From assembly GCA_030427835.1 (NCBI GenBank), contig JAUICN010000007.1:1-64000 (forward strand): a DNA stretch of 64,000 nt. Direction: 5' to 3'. The position numbers and the translations under genes were made by a program. Within the stretch, counting starts at the first letter, position 1. Every line of letters starts with the position of its first letter. Source of the stretch: Polyangia bacterium. GTDB taxonomy: Bacteria > Myxococcota_A > Polyangia > Polyangiales > JAUICN01. The notes beneath the pieces are model-generated. The model made no database searches, was not told where the DNA came from, and saw nothing but the letters and a program-made list of their open reading frames with translations. Shown piece by piece: positions 27,442 to 35,193 of this stretch.

Positions 27442-28009
27442 GAAGCCGCTTTTCGCTGTTTTCATCGAGAAGTTCAACCTGCTCGGCCACACCTACATGG
27501 TGACGGGGAGCGTTGCTGGCACGTTGTACGGTGAACCCCGTGTTACTCACGACGTGGATATTGTGCTCCAGCTCCCCGCGGCGCGGCCCGTGCTCGACCG
27601 GTTTGTGGAGACCTTTCCCCTTGAGGATTTTTATTGCCCTCCCTGGGAAGTCCTTCTTGAAGAAGCCCTTCGTTCGCACCATGGCCATTTCAATCTTATC
27701 CACCACGATACTGGATTCCGTGCAGACGTGTACCTTGCGAACAGCGACCTTCTGCATACTTGGGCACTCAAGCGCCGTAGACCACTGCAGGTCGATGGAA
27801 CAACCCTTCACGTGGCCCCCCCTGAATATGTCATTTTACGAAAACTTCAGTTCTACAAGGAAGGTCAGTCTGAAAAGCACCTTCGCGACATCCGACACAT
27901 GTTGAGCGTATCCGGAGAAAATATTCAGACAGAAGTCATTCGTGACTGGGCTACGAAGTTGGGTGTGGACGCGGAGTGGCAATCTTTCGCAGTGAGCAAT
28001 AGGACCTAG
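27428..28009 (+). CDS. Nucleotidyltransferase-fold protein of a two-gene module
   Basis: 193 residues from ATG 27428, overlapping the small upstream gene by 14 bases. The N-terminus has the nucleotidyltransferase signature: MVTGSVAGTLYGEPR followed by HDVDIVLQL, i.e. GS and a DxD metal-binding pair; a third acidic residue is likely in FRADVYLAN. The second half is helical (EYVILRKLQFYKEGQSEKHL, IRHML). This resembles the AbiEii/MNT-like toxins that transfer nucleotides to RNA or protein targets, so a toxin role is plausible. It ends 3 bases before the duplicated clpB end. Confidence 0.75.
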   Translation: MPETEKPLFAVFIEKFNLLGHTYMVTGSVAGTLYGEPRVTHDVDIVLQLPAARPVLDRFVETFPLEDFYCPPWEVLLEEALRSHHGHFNLIHHDTGFRADVYLANSDLLHTWALKRRRPLQVDGTTLHVAPPEYVILRKLQFYKEGQSEKHLRDIRHMLSVSGENIQTEVIRDWATKLGVDAEWQSFAVSNRT

Positions 28010-28012
28010 ACT

Positions 28013-28080
28013 GCGCCAGGCGACACGGTGGTTGTGGACGTGGGCGCCAACCGCGAACTTGGTTTTGGTAAGCGTTAGGG
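28013..28080. repeat. Right copy of the 68-bp clpB 3'-end repeat
   Basis: Matches 26939-27006 except at two positions. It has no start signal and no frame connected to clpB, so it is a fossil or insertion-boundary copy of the clpB terminus. The sequence after it (28081 on) is probably the original downstream flank of clpB. Confidence 0.9.
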
Positions 28081-28099
28081 ATTTTCCAAGCTGTAGTAC

Positions 28100-29146
28100 C
28101 TACGGGGTGATGAGAATGAGTTTGCGGAGCTGTGACAGCACCCGGAGTGCGCCGCCAAGGGCGTACCAGGGGGCGTTGATGAAGGCTTCCTTGAGTACGT
28201 CCACAGCAGTGGGTGTGCTCTGAAAGCCAGCAGCCTCTGCCCGGACCACTACCTGGGAGACTTCCTTGTCTAGTGTTTTGACAAAATTGGAAATGATATT
28301 GAACATGAGTTGATCTGCGTGGGCCTCGTTTCTTGGGGCGACGCAGCGCTCCAGCAGGGTGCTTTGGAATTCTGGGGAAGTCATCTCGGGTGACACTGCG
28401 TGGTGGAGTGACCAACAGAAGATCGAGGATCTTGTTCTGTTCGCTCCGGTGCTGGGGAAGAGCAGGTAGTACACCCAGTGGAGGTTGTAGAGTTGGGTGT
28501 TTCTCAAAATAACCCTGAGGCCAAAGTGGCGGGCATCGCCACGCACACAACCGTGGATGTAGTGGCATTCCTGGGATACTCGAATGCCGAGTGGATCTCC
28601 GTTGTGGGCGTCTTGTAGCGAATAGTGGTCGTTTTTGGTCTGTGTGTAGCGTTGTTCACCGCAGTGTTTGAACGATGGGTTGCCATCGGTGCCACGCCAT
28701 AGATCGAGTTGGTTGTCGGTTGGGTTTTTGATCCCTGGTTGCCGGAGCTTTGAGCACTGTGGATTTGCCTTCAGCAGTGGTGACAGAGCGTGATCGGTGG
28801 ATGGGGGTTGGTCTAGCTCTTCTGCGTTTAGGGTGAGTACGAAGTCGAGGGCGTTTGTGCCTTTCACTTCGATTTGTTGGAGGGTGGCCTCAAGGGTGCC
28901 TAGGGAGTCTACGGTTTGCAGCCATTGGGCGAGGGGTAGTTCGGTGTGTTCGGTGAACGCCTGATTGTACTGTGCGACTAGGTTGTCGGTTTCCTCTGTT
29001 GTGGTTTTGATGACCGTTGAAGTGCTCGGTGCATCGGGTGCGCAGGCGACAAGCGTGAGTAGGCAGACGGTTGCGCAAGCAAGGTTGATCGATGTTAGTG
29101 TTCTGCAATTCGCCAAGCGGTCACGACCGGGTACTTCGATGGTCAT
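28100..29146 (-). CDS. Lipoprotein of the five-gene cluster (family 1, copy A)
   Basis: 348 residues from ATG 29146 with lipobox LVAC near residue 35. Family 1 blocks, shared with the genes at 29158 and 32053: LVAQYNQAFTEHTELPLAQWL near the N-terminus; NPSFKHC; CHYIHGCVRG followed by HFGL; LYNLHWVYYLL; SSIFCWSLHHAV; and a C-terminal NAPWYALGGALRVL that reads as a hydrophobic helix. Cysteines are conserved among the three, so disulfides are likely. No known domain recognised. Last gene of the minus-strand cluster, 11 bases after its neighbour; ends near the right clpB-end repeat. Confidence 0.75.
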   Translation of the reverse strand: MTIEVPGRDRLANCRTLTSINLACATVCLLTLVACAPDAPSTSTVIKTTTEETDNLVAQYNQAFTEHTELPLAQWLQTVDSLGTLEATLQQIEVKGTNALDFVLTLNAEELDQPPSTDHALSPLLKANPQCSKLRQPGIKNPTDNQLDLWRGTDGNPSFKHCGEQRYTQTKNDHYSLQDAHNGDPLGIRVSQECHYIHGCVRGDARHFGLRVILRNTQLYNLHWVYYLLFPSTGANRTRSSIFCWSLHHAVSPEMTSPEFQSTLLERCVAPRNEAHADQLMFNIISNFVKTLDKEVSQVVVRAEAAGFQSTPTAVDVLKEAFINAPWYALGGALRVLSQLRKLILITP

Positions 29147-29157
29147 GGTAGGGTGCC

Positions 29158-30174
29158 TCAGAAGGTGTACTGAAGTAGCTTGCCAAGCTTCCCTAGAATA
29201 CTGAGCGCGCCTCCCAGCGCATACCAAGGCGCATTGCGCGCTGCCTGTTCCAGTATCTGCACGCCAGTGGCGCCCACTTGGTAGCCGCCCTGCTCTAGAC
29301 GTTTGCCTACTTTATTGATTTCTCCTTGCTGAAAACTAAAGAGATTTGAGATTGCGTTTACAAGCCTTGTACTTGTCTGTTCGTCTGAATGGACGTCGAA
29401 ACACTTTTCGTTGCCAATGGATCCAAACATATGCGTCTTCATGTTCCCTGCGACGGTATGAGCAAGCGCTGTGCAGACTATTGAGTTTGAACGCACGTTG
29501 TTTCCTTGGCCGGTCGGTAGTAGGTAGTAGGCCCACTTGAGATGGTAAAGTTCGCGTTGATAGGGGTCAGTTAGGAGGAGGCCGAATCCATTGGAGTTTC
29601 CTCGAACACAGGCGTCCACGTAGGCGCAACCCGTCGTTGCGACCAAACTCAGTAGCTGTTGAGACCCGGTTTTTATTAGCGTGGCAGGGATGTTTGAACT
29701 GGATCTTGTTTGCATTGAGTTCCCTACACAATGGTTAAAACTTGGATGTGTTTCCGTGCCGCGCAGGGTATTGTACTCCTTGGCGCTAGGTCGCGATGCG
29801 CCCTGGCCGCGATCTCCGGGAGCGCGTTTGTGAGAACATCGAAGAATACCGAACTCGCTGGTTTTCGGGGTGCCGACTTCTGTTGTGGTGTTTTCGGTTT
29901 CGTTGAGCTCCTTTATGAACTCCCATGCGCTTGTTGTGCCAACGGTCACTTCACTTAGGGTTTCTGCGAGCCGTTCGAAGTCTGGGTTGGTACTCAACCA
30001 CTCGCCTAGGGGTAGGCCCGTGTGGTCTTCGAAGGCTTGGTCGTATTGGGTGATGAGGCTGGCGGTTGTTTCTTCGGTTGGGGTTTTGCTGCTGCCGAGT
30101 TCTTGGGTGGGAGCGCAGGCTGCAAGTGTGGCGGCACATAGGCATGCGGTTGGGTTGGATAGGTGCTTTTTCAT
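29158..30174 (-). CDS. Lipoprotein of the five-gene cluster (family 1, copy B)
   Basis: 338 residues from ATG 30174, preceded by GAGAAACGAC; the frame is open much further upstream but the ATG gives an exact lipoprotein signal (MKKHLSNPTACLCAATLAAC). Carries every family 1 block: LITQYDQAFEDHTGLPLGEWL is split across residues 40-60, then HPSFNHC, CAYVDACVRG with FGL, LYHLKWAYYLL, NSIVCTALAHTV and the C-terminal NAPWYALGGALSILGKL. Relative to copies A and E the middle segment differs most. Gap of 19 bases to the preceding gene. Function unknown; outer-membrane or surface lipoprotein by inference. Confidence 0.75.
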   Translation of the reverse strand: MKKHLSNPTACLCAATLAACAPTQELGSSKTPTEETTASLITQYDQAFEDHTGLPLGEWLSTNPDFERLAETLSEVTVGTTSAWEFIKELNETENTTTEVGTPKTSEFGILRCSHKRAPGDRGQGASRPSAKEYNTLRGTETHPSFNHCVGNSMQTRSSSNIPATLIKTGSQQLLSLVATTGCAYVDACVRGNSNGFGLLLTDPYQRELYHLKWAYYLLPTGQGNNVRSNSIVCTALAHTVAGNMKTHMFGSIGNEKCFDVHSDEQTSTRLVNAISNLFSFQQGEINKVGKRLEQGGYQVGATGVQILEQAARNAPWYALGGALSILGKLGKLLQYTF

Positions 30175-30193
30175 GTCGTTTCTCGTTTGAATA

Positions 30194-31051
30194 CTAGGGG
30201 CGAGTTTGGGTGGTGTCGTTGCGGGCGCCTTCGATGGCTTGCCGTACGGCTTCATCAATATCGATTCCCGTGTCCTCGCAGAAGCCGAAGTCCGTACAGG
30301 TTTCGCGTCGCCAGTCATTGGAAAAGGTTGGGTCTTCCCAAGCCTGGATGGCCTCTGCGGTGAGGGAGCCCATGAATCCGCAGACGAGGCCCACGAGCAC
30401 AAACACGAGGAGGCTTCCGAAGCCCGTGCCCGCCGTGATGAGGCCGGCTTTCATGGCAAGACCCATGCAGCCCATGGAAGCCGAGCCACCTAGTCCTGTG
30501 GCGAGACCCACTACGATTCCTTTTAGAAAATCGAGGCAGTCTTCGCATGTGATTCCGTTGCCTGTGAGGGGTTGGGCGGTGCCGTTGACGATTTCGAATC
30601 CCTGGATTTCGGGTCCAGGGTTTGGGTGGTCGTTGGTGTTTTCTGGGCCGTCTGCTGAGGAGTCCTCAGGGGTTTGCGTTGTGAGAACTGCAATGGTCTT
30701 TCCGTCTTGATCCTGGGCGAGGGACCAGAATCTGGTGTTTGCTTCGGTTTCGTTCGGGCAGGTTTCTTTGAGTACGAAGCCTTCCATTCCATCCTGGGCG
30801 TGGTGCTCGGATAGGCCGATTTCCGGGTCTTCGCAGAGTGGGTCTACGACGCCACGCACGGCGCCCACGGAACCCGCCAATGCGGTTTGTGTTCCGCCCC
30901 AGGTGAGGTTGTCCAGGCTCCAGGTGGCTTCAGGTTCCACACCATTTTTGTTGCCAGCGGTGGATTGCACCTGGTTGGCGGTGCAGGCGGTGAAGCCAAC
31001 GATGAGACTGAGACTGAGGGCAATGTTTTGCAGTACTTCTTTGTGGTGCAC
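30194..31051 (-). CDS. Lipoprotein with glycine-rich, halocin-C8-like cysteine module (copy 1)
   Basis: 285 residues from a GTG at 31051, chosen for the strong AGGAGA 8 bases upstream and the lipobox FTAC that follows. An N-terminal soluble part of about 155 residues (KETCPNETEANTRFWSLAQD and so on) precedes a module that begins CEDCLDFLKGIVVGLATGLG, continues with GSASMGCMG, a long hydrophobic FGSLLVFVLVGLVCGFMG, and ends with CTDFGFC. The spacing C-x2-C, GC, CG and a final Cx5C recalls the halocin C8 bacteriocin domain, where the mature peptide is also C-terminal. Similarity is by pattern only. Paralog at 31281. Confidence 0.65.
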   Translation of the reverse strand: MHHKEVLQNIALSLSLIVGFTACTANQVQSTAGNKNGVEPEATWSLDNLTWGGTQTALAGSVGAVRGVVDPLCEDPEIGLSEHHAQDGMEGFVLKETCPNETEANTRFWSLAQDQDGKTIAVLTTQTPEDSSADGPENTNDHPNPGPEIQGFEIVNGTAQPLTGNGITCEDCLDFLKGIVVGLATGLGGSASMGCMGLAMKAGLITAGTGFGSLLVFVLVGLVCGFMGSLTAEAIQAWEDPTFSNDWRRETCTDFGFCEDTGIDIDEAVRQAIEGARNDTTQTRP

Positions 31052-31230
31052 GACGACTCTCCTGGGTGGGAGGCGTCTAAAGCAATCCACGTACCGCCCG
31101 CTTTCTTCGGGCAATTTGTTGTAGAGCTCGCGTTACACTCACATTTAGTGTCTCATCTAGTGGCGACTTCAATAGCCGATCCTGTGCCAGTAGATTCTGT
31201 GGCTCACATTTGGGCCTGCCTTGCGCCAGC

Positions 31231-31265
31231 AGAAATAAATATTTTACCGGGCAGATAATTTTAGT
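31231..31265 (-). promoter_or_regulatory. Conserved motif in the leader of the 31051-28100 genes
   Basis: The 229-base gap 31052-31280 contains, on the plus strand, AAATATTTTACCG then GGCAGATAATTTTA. A closely similar block occurs at 33347-33384 upstream of the gene at 33114. Both lie 190-250 bases before a minus-strand start, which suggests a shared promoter or regulator site at two points of the cluster. Confidence 0.45.
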
Positions 31266-31280
31266 TTCTGCCGAGGTGAT

Positions 31281-32018
31281 CTAGGGCTGGATTGTGGGGG
31301 GGTCGTTGGGGAAGAGGTTTTTGGTCATTTCGTGGACGATGTCGCCTATGTTGGGGCCGCATAGGCCTGCGGTGGTGCATATGCCGTAGCGGATGCCCAG
31401 GGTCATGTCTTTGTCGAGGTAGGATTTGAGGGCTTCGGTAGGGATGCCGGCGAGGAAACCGCACGCAAGTCCCACCACCACAAAGGAAACGAGGGACCCG
31501 GGGCCGGTTTCGAGGGTGACTCCGGCTGCGGTGAGGGCGGCGGACATGCATCCGCCTGCGGCGAGTCCACCTGCAAACGAAATGACGCTGTCAAAAATGG
31601 CCTGCACGGTTCCAAGGCACCATTCACAGTAGTCGCCTGAGGTGTTTGCCTGTAATTCGAGTGCGCCTTGGCTCTGGATGATGGAGGCCACCATGGTTTG
31701 TTTGTGGCTATCCTCTGCAGCGGCCCAAATGCGTGTGGTGGTTTCGGAATCCAAAGGGCAGGTCTCTTGGATGAGTAGGATTCGATTGCCCTGTAGGTTC
31801 TCCTGGGCGAGCACCTGGAGCTCAGGTGTGTTGCAGAGACTTTCGCCCATTTGCTTGCGCTGTGTTTCTTCCGCCAGGTTCGTAAACTCTTGAGTGACGT
31901 TGTTGTGAATGCGGTGCCAGGGTTGATTGGATTTGGTGGAACCAGGTGCCGTGTTGGCGCTGCAGGCGGCGGCAAGGGTGACAAGGGCGAGGGCAAGTAA
32001 TGTGGATTTGTAGTTCAT
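31281..32018 (-). CDS. Lipoprotein with glycine-rich, halocin-C8-like cysteine module (copy 2)
   Basis: 245 residues, lipobox AAAC near residue 19. Same plan as the gene at 30194: a soluble N-terminal part containing LIQETCPLDSETTTRIWAAA (copy 1 has a matching ETCPNETEANTRFW), then CEWCLGTVQAIFDSVISFAG, GGLAAGGCMSAAL, SLVSFVVVGLACGFLAG and a C-terminal CTTAGLCGP. The AGLC close to the end is also how halocin C8 ends. The hydrophobic stretches are glycine-zipper-like and could enter membranes. It follows the gene at 32053 by 34 bases and is followed by a 229-base gap, so it may end the first transcript of the cluster. Confidence 0.65.
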   Translation of the reverse strand: MNYKSTLLALALVTLAAACSANTAPGSTKSNQPWHRIHNNVTQEFTNLAEETQRKQMGESLCNTPELQVLAQENLQGNRILLIQETCPLDSETTTRIWAAAEDSHKQTMVASIIQSQGALELQANTSGDYCEWCLGTVQAIFDSVISFAGGLAAGGCMSAALTAAGVTLETGPGSLVSFVVVGLACGFLAGIPTEALKSYLDKDMTLGIRYGICTTAGLCGPNIGDIVHEMTKNLFPNDPPTIQP

Positions 32019-32052
32019 GGCTTAACTCTTGGGTGTTGGAGAATGTTGAGAT

Positions 32053-33114
32053 TTAGGGGATCCCCAATACGAACTTTCCGAAGTACTTGAGCACTACCAG
32101 TGCGCCTCCCACGGCGTACCAGGGTGCGTTTGTTGCGGCAGCTTCAAGGATGTCGATTGCGGTTGCGTCGAGATCGAAACCCATGTCTTCGAGCCGTTGC
32201 CGCACTCGTTTGACTTCGGCTTGCTGCAGCAAACTCTGATCTGTGATGACTTGTGTGAGTGCAGCACGGGCCCCCTTATTGGTGGACACGCTCTTGCAGC
32301 GTTCACCTGTGGCACCGCGGAAGTCCTCGTTGCCGATGTCGTACCCCCCGTAGGAGTCACCCACGACGTGTTGCCAGGTCCAACATACGATGGGGTCGAC
32401 AGATACGTTTCCCCCCTTGCCGCGTTCGAGCAGGTAGTAGGACCAATGGAGGTTGTAGAGCACGATGTCGCCCACGGTTACCATGAGGCCGAAATGGGGC
32501 GCGAGACCGCGAATACAACCGTTCATGTAGTGGCACTCGTGTGAGATCCGTACGTCAATTCGCCGAAGGGTTTGGGTGTGCCCGAGCTTTCCCTTGAGCT
32601 TGACGCGGGTGTCTGATGTGACGCTTCTACCCGTGTCGCCGCAGAGGTTGAAGCTAGGGCTACGTAGGGAGCCGCGGGCGCGGACTTCCTCGTAGGTAGG
32701 CCACGGTATTCCCGGTGTACGTTCTCGACTACAGTTCAGAACGTTGTCTACGCGTTTGGCACCTGACACGGCGTGTGCGTCGTGTGATGGCGTGTGTTCC
32801 ACTTCTACGGGTTGTGAGCCTGCCACGAGCTGAAGGGCGAAATCGCTTGCTGAGGTTCCCTTGACGTAGATCGATTCAAGCATCGACTCGAGGTTGTCGA
32901 ACGGGTTGTCCTGCTGAAGCCAGTCTCCAAGGGTGAAGCCGGTGTGGTTTTTGAAGGCTTGGTCGTACTGTGTGATGAGGGCGTCAGTTCTTTCCGTGGA
33001 CTTGCTCGCCCCCGGGTTGTCCGGTGCACAGGCCCCCACCGTGCACATCGTCATTGCTAACACTGCCATCCCACAGGTTGGCCAGGCCCAGCGGCAACGG
33101 GGTGCGCGTGACAT
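32053..33114 (-). CDS. Lipoprotein of the five-gene cluster (family 1, copy E)
   Basis: 353 residues from ATG 33114 with GAGGACCACC just before it. Lipobox VGAC near residue 29. Family 1 blocks in order: LITQYDQAFKNHTGFTLGDW, SPSFNLC, CHYMNGCIRG with HFGL, LYNLHWSYYLL, DPIVCWTWQHVV and NAPWYAVGGALVVLKYFGK at the C-terminus. It is the first gene of the cluster; the 424-base region upstream, shared with rpsU, holds the promoter and the motif also seen at 31231. Closest to copy A in its cysteine pattern. Function unknown. Confidence 0.75.
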   Translation of the reverse strand: MSRAPRCRWAWPTCGMAVLAMTMCTVGACAPDNPGASKSTERTDALITQYDQAFKNHTGFTLGDWLQQDNPFDNLESMLESIYVKGTSASDFALQLVAGSQPVEVEHTPSHDAHAVSGAKRVDNVLNCSRERTPGIPWPTYEEVRARGSLRSPSFNLCGDTGRSVTSDTRVKLKGKLGHTQTLRRIDVRISHECHYMNGCIRGLAPHFGLMVTVGDIVLYNLHWSYYLLERGKGGNVSVDPIVCWTWQHVVGDSYGGYDIGNEDFRGATGERCKSVSTNKGARAALTQVITDQSLLQQAEVKRVRQRLEDMGFDLDATAIDILEAAATNAPWYAVGGALVVLKYFGKFVLGIP

Positions 33115-33538
33115 GGTGGTCCTCTAGGTTCTGTTCTTTACGAGTGGTTCTCTGTTTGTTTTTTGGTTCGTACCAAGACCGGTAGAAACTGAGCTTATTC
33201 AGCAACCTTTGTGCCACTGGCACTAAAGCCGGTTTGTCTACTGCTCCAGCCCGAACAGTCCCAGTCCATTGGGGTTGGGCTCTGGTCTGACGTGTGTTGT
33301 TCCCTGGGCGGTGTTGTGTTCTGAAAGGATTTCCACCCTGGAATGTGTAAAATATTTTTCTGCCGCGCAGATAATATTTTTTTTCACGCAATGAGATGTG
33401 TACGAGCGACGTGGTGTCGAGCGTGATCTCTGTTGAAGTTGCGTTTGGGGGGTGGGCGTGTCACTTTTGGCGGCCGTTTTGGTGGAGCCCTAATTTTGTG
33501 GCGCCGCTCCCTTCGCGATTCGTTTGGTGAAATAAGGT
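33115..33538. other. Divergent promoter region between the lipoprotein cluster and rpsU
   Basis: 424 bases without a gene. It must contain the promoter of the minus-strand cluster and of rpsU. An A/T-rich block at 33347-33384 (TAAAATATTTTTCTGCCG then CGCAGATAATATTTTT) resembles the block at 31231-31265. No RNA gene recognised. Confidence 0.5.
33347..33384 (-). promoter_or_regulatory. Conserved motif upstream of the lipoprotein cluster
   Basis: Shares with 31231-31265 the arrangement AAATATTTT, a short spacer, CCG(G/C)GCAGATAAT and a T run. It lies about 235 bases upstream of the 33114 start in the transcription direction. The match is strong for intergenic sequence, but its function is inferred. 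Confidence 0.45.
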
Positions 33539-33838
33539 ATGGATTACAACCCTGAGCAGAATGTCCCTTCCCCCGAGGCCCCCGTGGTGCCGATTTCCGT
33601 GCGTGGGCCGGAGCCCATCCAGTGCAAGCCGGTAGAGGTTTACGTGGATGACAAGGGCGTGGAACGGGCTTCCAAGCATCTCAAGCGCAAGATGGCTTCC
33701 GAGGGTATTCCCCGGGAGCTCAAGCGCCGCCGCCACTACATGAAGCCTTCCATTGCCAAGCGTAAGAAGTCTGCCGAGGCTGCCCGCCGTCGCCGCAAGC
33801 GCGTGCGCATTGTTGTGCCTGGCCCGATGGAACGCTAG
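33539..33838 (+). CDS. rpsU: 30S ribosomal protein bS21 with N-terminal extension
   Basis: 99 residues; bS21 is usually 58-75. The core from about residue 30 is standard: PVEVYVDDKGVERASKHLKR, then EGIPRELKRRRHYMKPSIAK and a very basic RRRRKRVRI tail. The first 28 residues, rich in Pro, Val and Glu, are extra. The start ATG follows AATAAGGT. bS21 binds at the 16S 3' end and assists initiation. The stop overlaps the convergent lipoprotein gene by 4 bases. Surrounding lipoprotein genes are not related to translation, so this is a conserved gene inside an accessory region. Confidence 0.92.
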   Translation: MDYNPEQNVPSPEAPVVPISVRGPEPIQCKPVEVYVDDKGVERASKHLKRKMASEGIPRELKRRRHYMKPSIAKRKKSAEAARRRRKRVRIVVPGPMER

Positions 33839-34866
33839 GTTCTTTTGTCGTAGTCGTTGGAGCTTTTGCGGGTTCCTTTCTGTGGAACCCACGGGCCGAA
33901 CCAGGGCTCTTCGTTTTCGGCGAGGTTGCCCACCATGATGAGTGCGGGTGTGAGCAGGAATCTACCTTTTGCACTTTTGATGGGCGTACCTAGCTTTGTG
34001 TGAAACGTTGCATGGCTCACGCAGCTGCGCTCCATTGGAATGCTGTAGCCCACAACGGTGCCTTTGTGCTCCAGGATCCGTGCGGTCCACCCGGGAATGT
34101 AGCTAACTGTGCAGTGATTCGTATCGATGGCTTGGGTGACCTTTGGTTCCGGCCCCAGGGGCCCGGCCCACTTTTGAACCAACTGCTCGGCTGTGCCGAA
34201 GTAGTGCTCAGGGTTCCGCACGATGTGTTCGTTTAGGAGCCCGCCTTTGATGCTGTTGGTGAAGTAGTCGGCGAGGTTTTCGTTGTTCGATTCACACTCG
34301 ATGGAGAAGGTGACATCGGGGTTGAACGAATCCTGACCCTCAGTGTCTAAGTATTCTTGGCCCTCAGGGTCTACATGCTCCTGGCCATCGTTGTAGCTCA
34401 GCGCTTGCTTGTGGGTTTGTTCTTGCTCGGCGTTGGGCACGGGTGGGTTCGTTTCTTGCCTTGTGAAGGTGCAATCCTTTTCCCGCTGCAGGAACCCGAA
34501 GGTGGATCCATCCGTGGGCCATGTGAGCCACCGGAGAGTGACGTGAAAGGTTCTGCTGTCGCCTGTGGCCATGTCGTTCCACCAGGGGCCTTCCACGGGT
34601 TCCGGTTGGAACTGCTGGGTAGAAGGTTTGTAAAAGACGACTTTTCCAGGGAGGGTCATTGCCCAATCTGAGGGGGATTCGGGGGCCTCAAAGTGTTGTT
34701 CGTTGAGAGCCGCGGTGAGCGCGCGGAGTGTGGGGTTGTTCCTGACTCCTTTGCCGAAGGCGGGGCCCGCTGGGTTGTCGTTGCCTGTTGGGTTGCCGTT
34801 GCCTGTTGGGGCGCACCCACAAAGGGCCATGGTGGTGAGGTACGCGTACAGCTGCGTTTTGTCCAT
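33835..34866 (-). CDS. Lipoprotein with a short acidic repeat
   Basis: 343 residues from ATG 34866 (MDKTQLYAYLTTMALCGC); an ATG four codons upstream is an alternative. After the lipobox comes an Asn/Gly/Pro linker with GNGNPTGNDNPAG. Near residues 160-185 an eight-residue acidic unit is repeated three times (GQEHVDPE, GQEYLDTE, GQDSFNPD), encoded by 24-bp DNA repeats around 34317-34395. Four cysteines, no domain I can name. It is convergent with rpsU and overlaps it by 4 bases. Divergent from the plus-strand lipoprotein pair at 35194. Confidence 0.7.
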   Translation of the reverse strand: MDKTQLYAYLTTMALCGCAPTGNGNPTGNDNPAGPAFGKGVRNNPTLRALTAALNEQHFEAPESPSDWAMTLPGKVVFYKPSTQQFQPEPVEGPWWNDMATGDSRTFHVTLRWLTWPTDGSTFGFLQREKDCTFTRQETNPPVPNAEQEQTHKQALSYNDGQEHVDPEGQEYLDTEGQDSFNPDVTFSIECESNNENLADYFTNSIKGGLLNEHIVRNPEHYFGTAEQLVQKWAGPLGPEPKVTQAIDTNHCTVSYIPGWTARILEHKGTVVGYSIPMERSCVSHATFHTKLGTPIKSAKGRFLLTPALIMVGNLAENEEPWFGPWVPQKGTRKSSNDYDKRT

Positions 34867-35193
34867 GGATGAGAACACTCAGCAAAACCCGTGCCTGCTA
34901 AAAGTTGCAGTGCTGTTTGCTGTTCTTCGGGGGAACTGGACCTCCGGGTGGCTTGTCTGGCTTGGGGGTGGCTCCCATGATTGCGGCAGATCAGGTATGT
35001 CACCCATGTCTGAGGCTGTTCACAGGCTGTTCAGCCCTTGAATGGCGCTTGGGGTGGCTGGTTGGGTGGTCAGTTTTTGTAAAACAACCCGTATTTACAG
35101 CGTTTCTTCCATGGCCTGGTTCTTGTAAGAGCAGTCCGTATTGTGCGTCTTTTGTTGCGACAGCCCTATTCTATTCGTGTAGGCCCCTTGGGC
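34867..35193. other. Divergent intergenic region
   Basis: About 327 bases between two divergent lipoprotein genes. The reading frame of the right gene is open from a GTG at 35143, so the true gap may be shorter. No promoter boxes, repeats or RNA genes stand out. Confidence 0.4.

Noticed and set aside
28013-28080. Short second clpB gene or fragment being expressed
   Set aside because: Only 68 bases, no start codon or ribosome-binding site in the right frame; it is explained better as an insertion-boundary duplicate.
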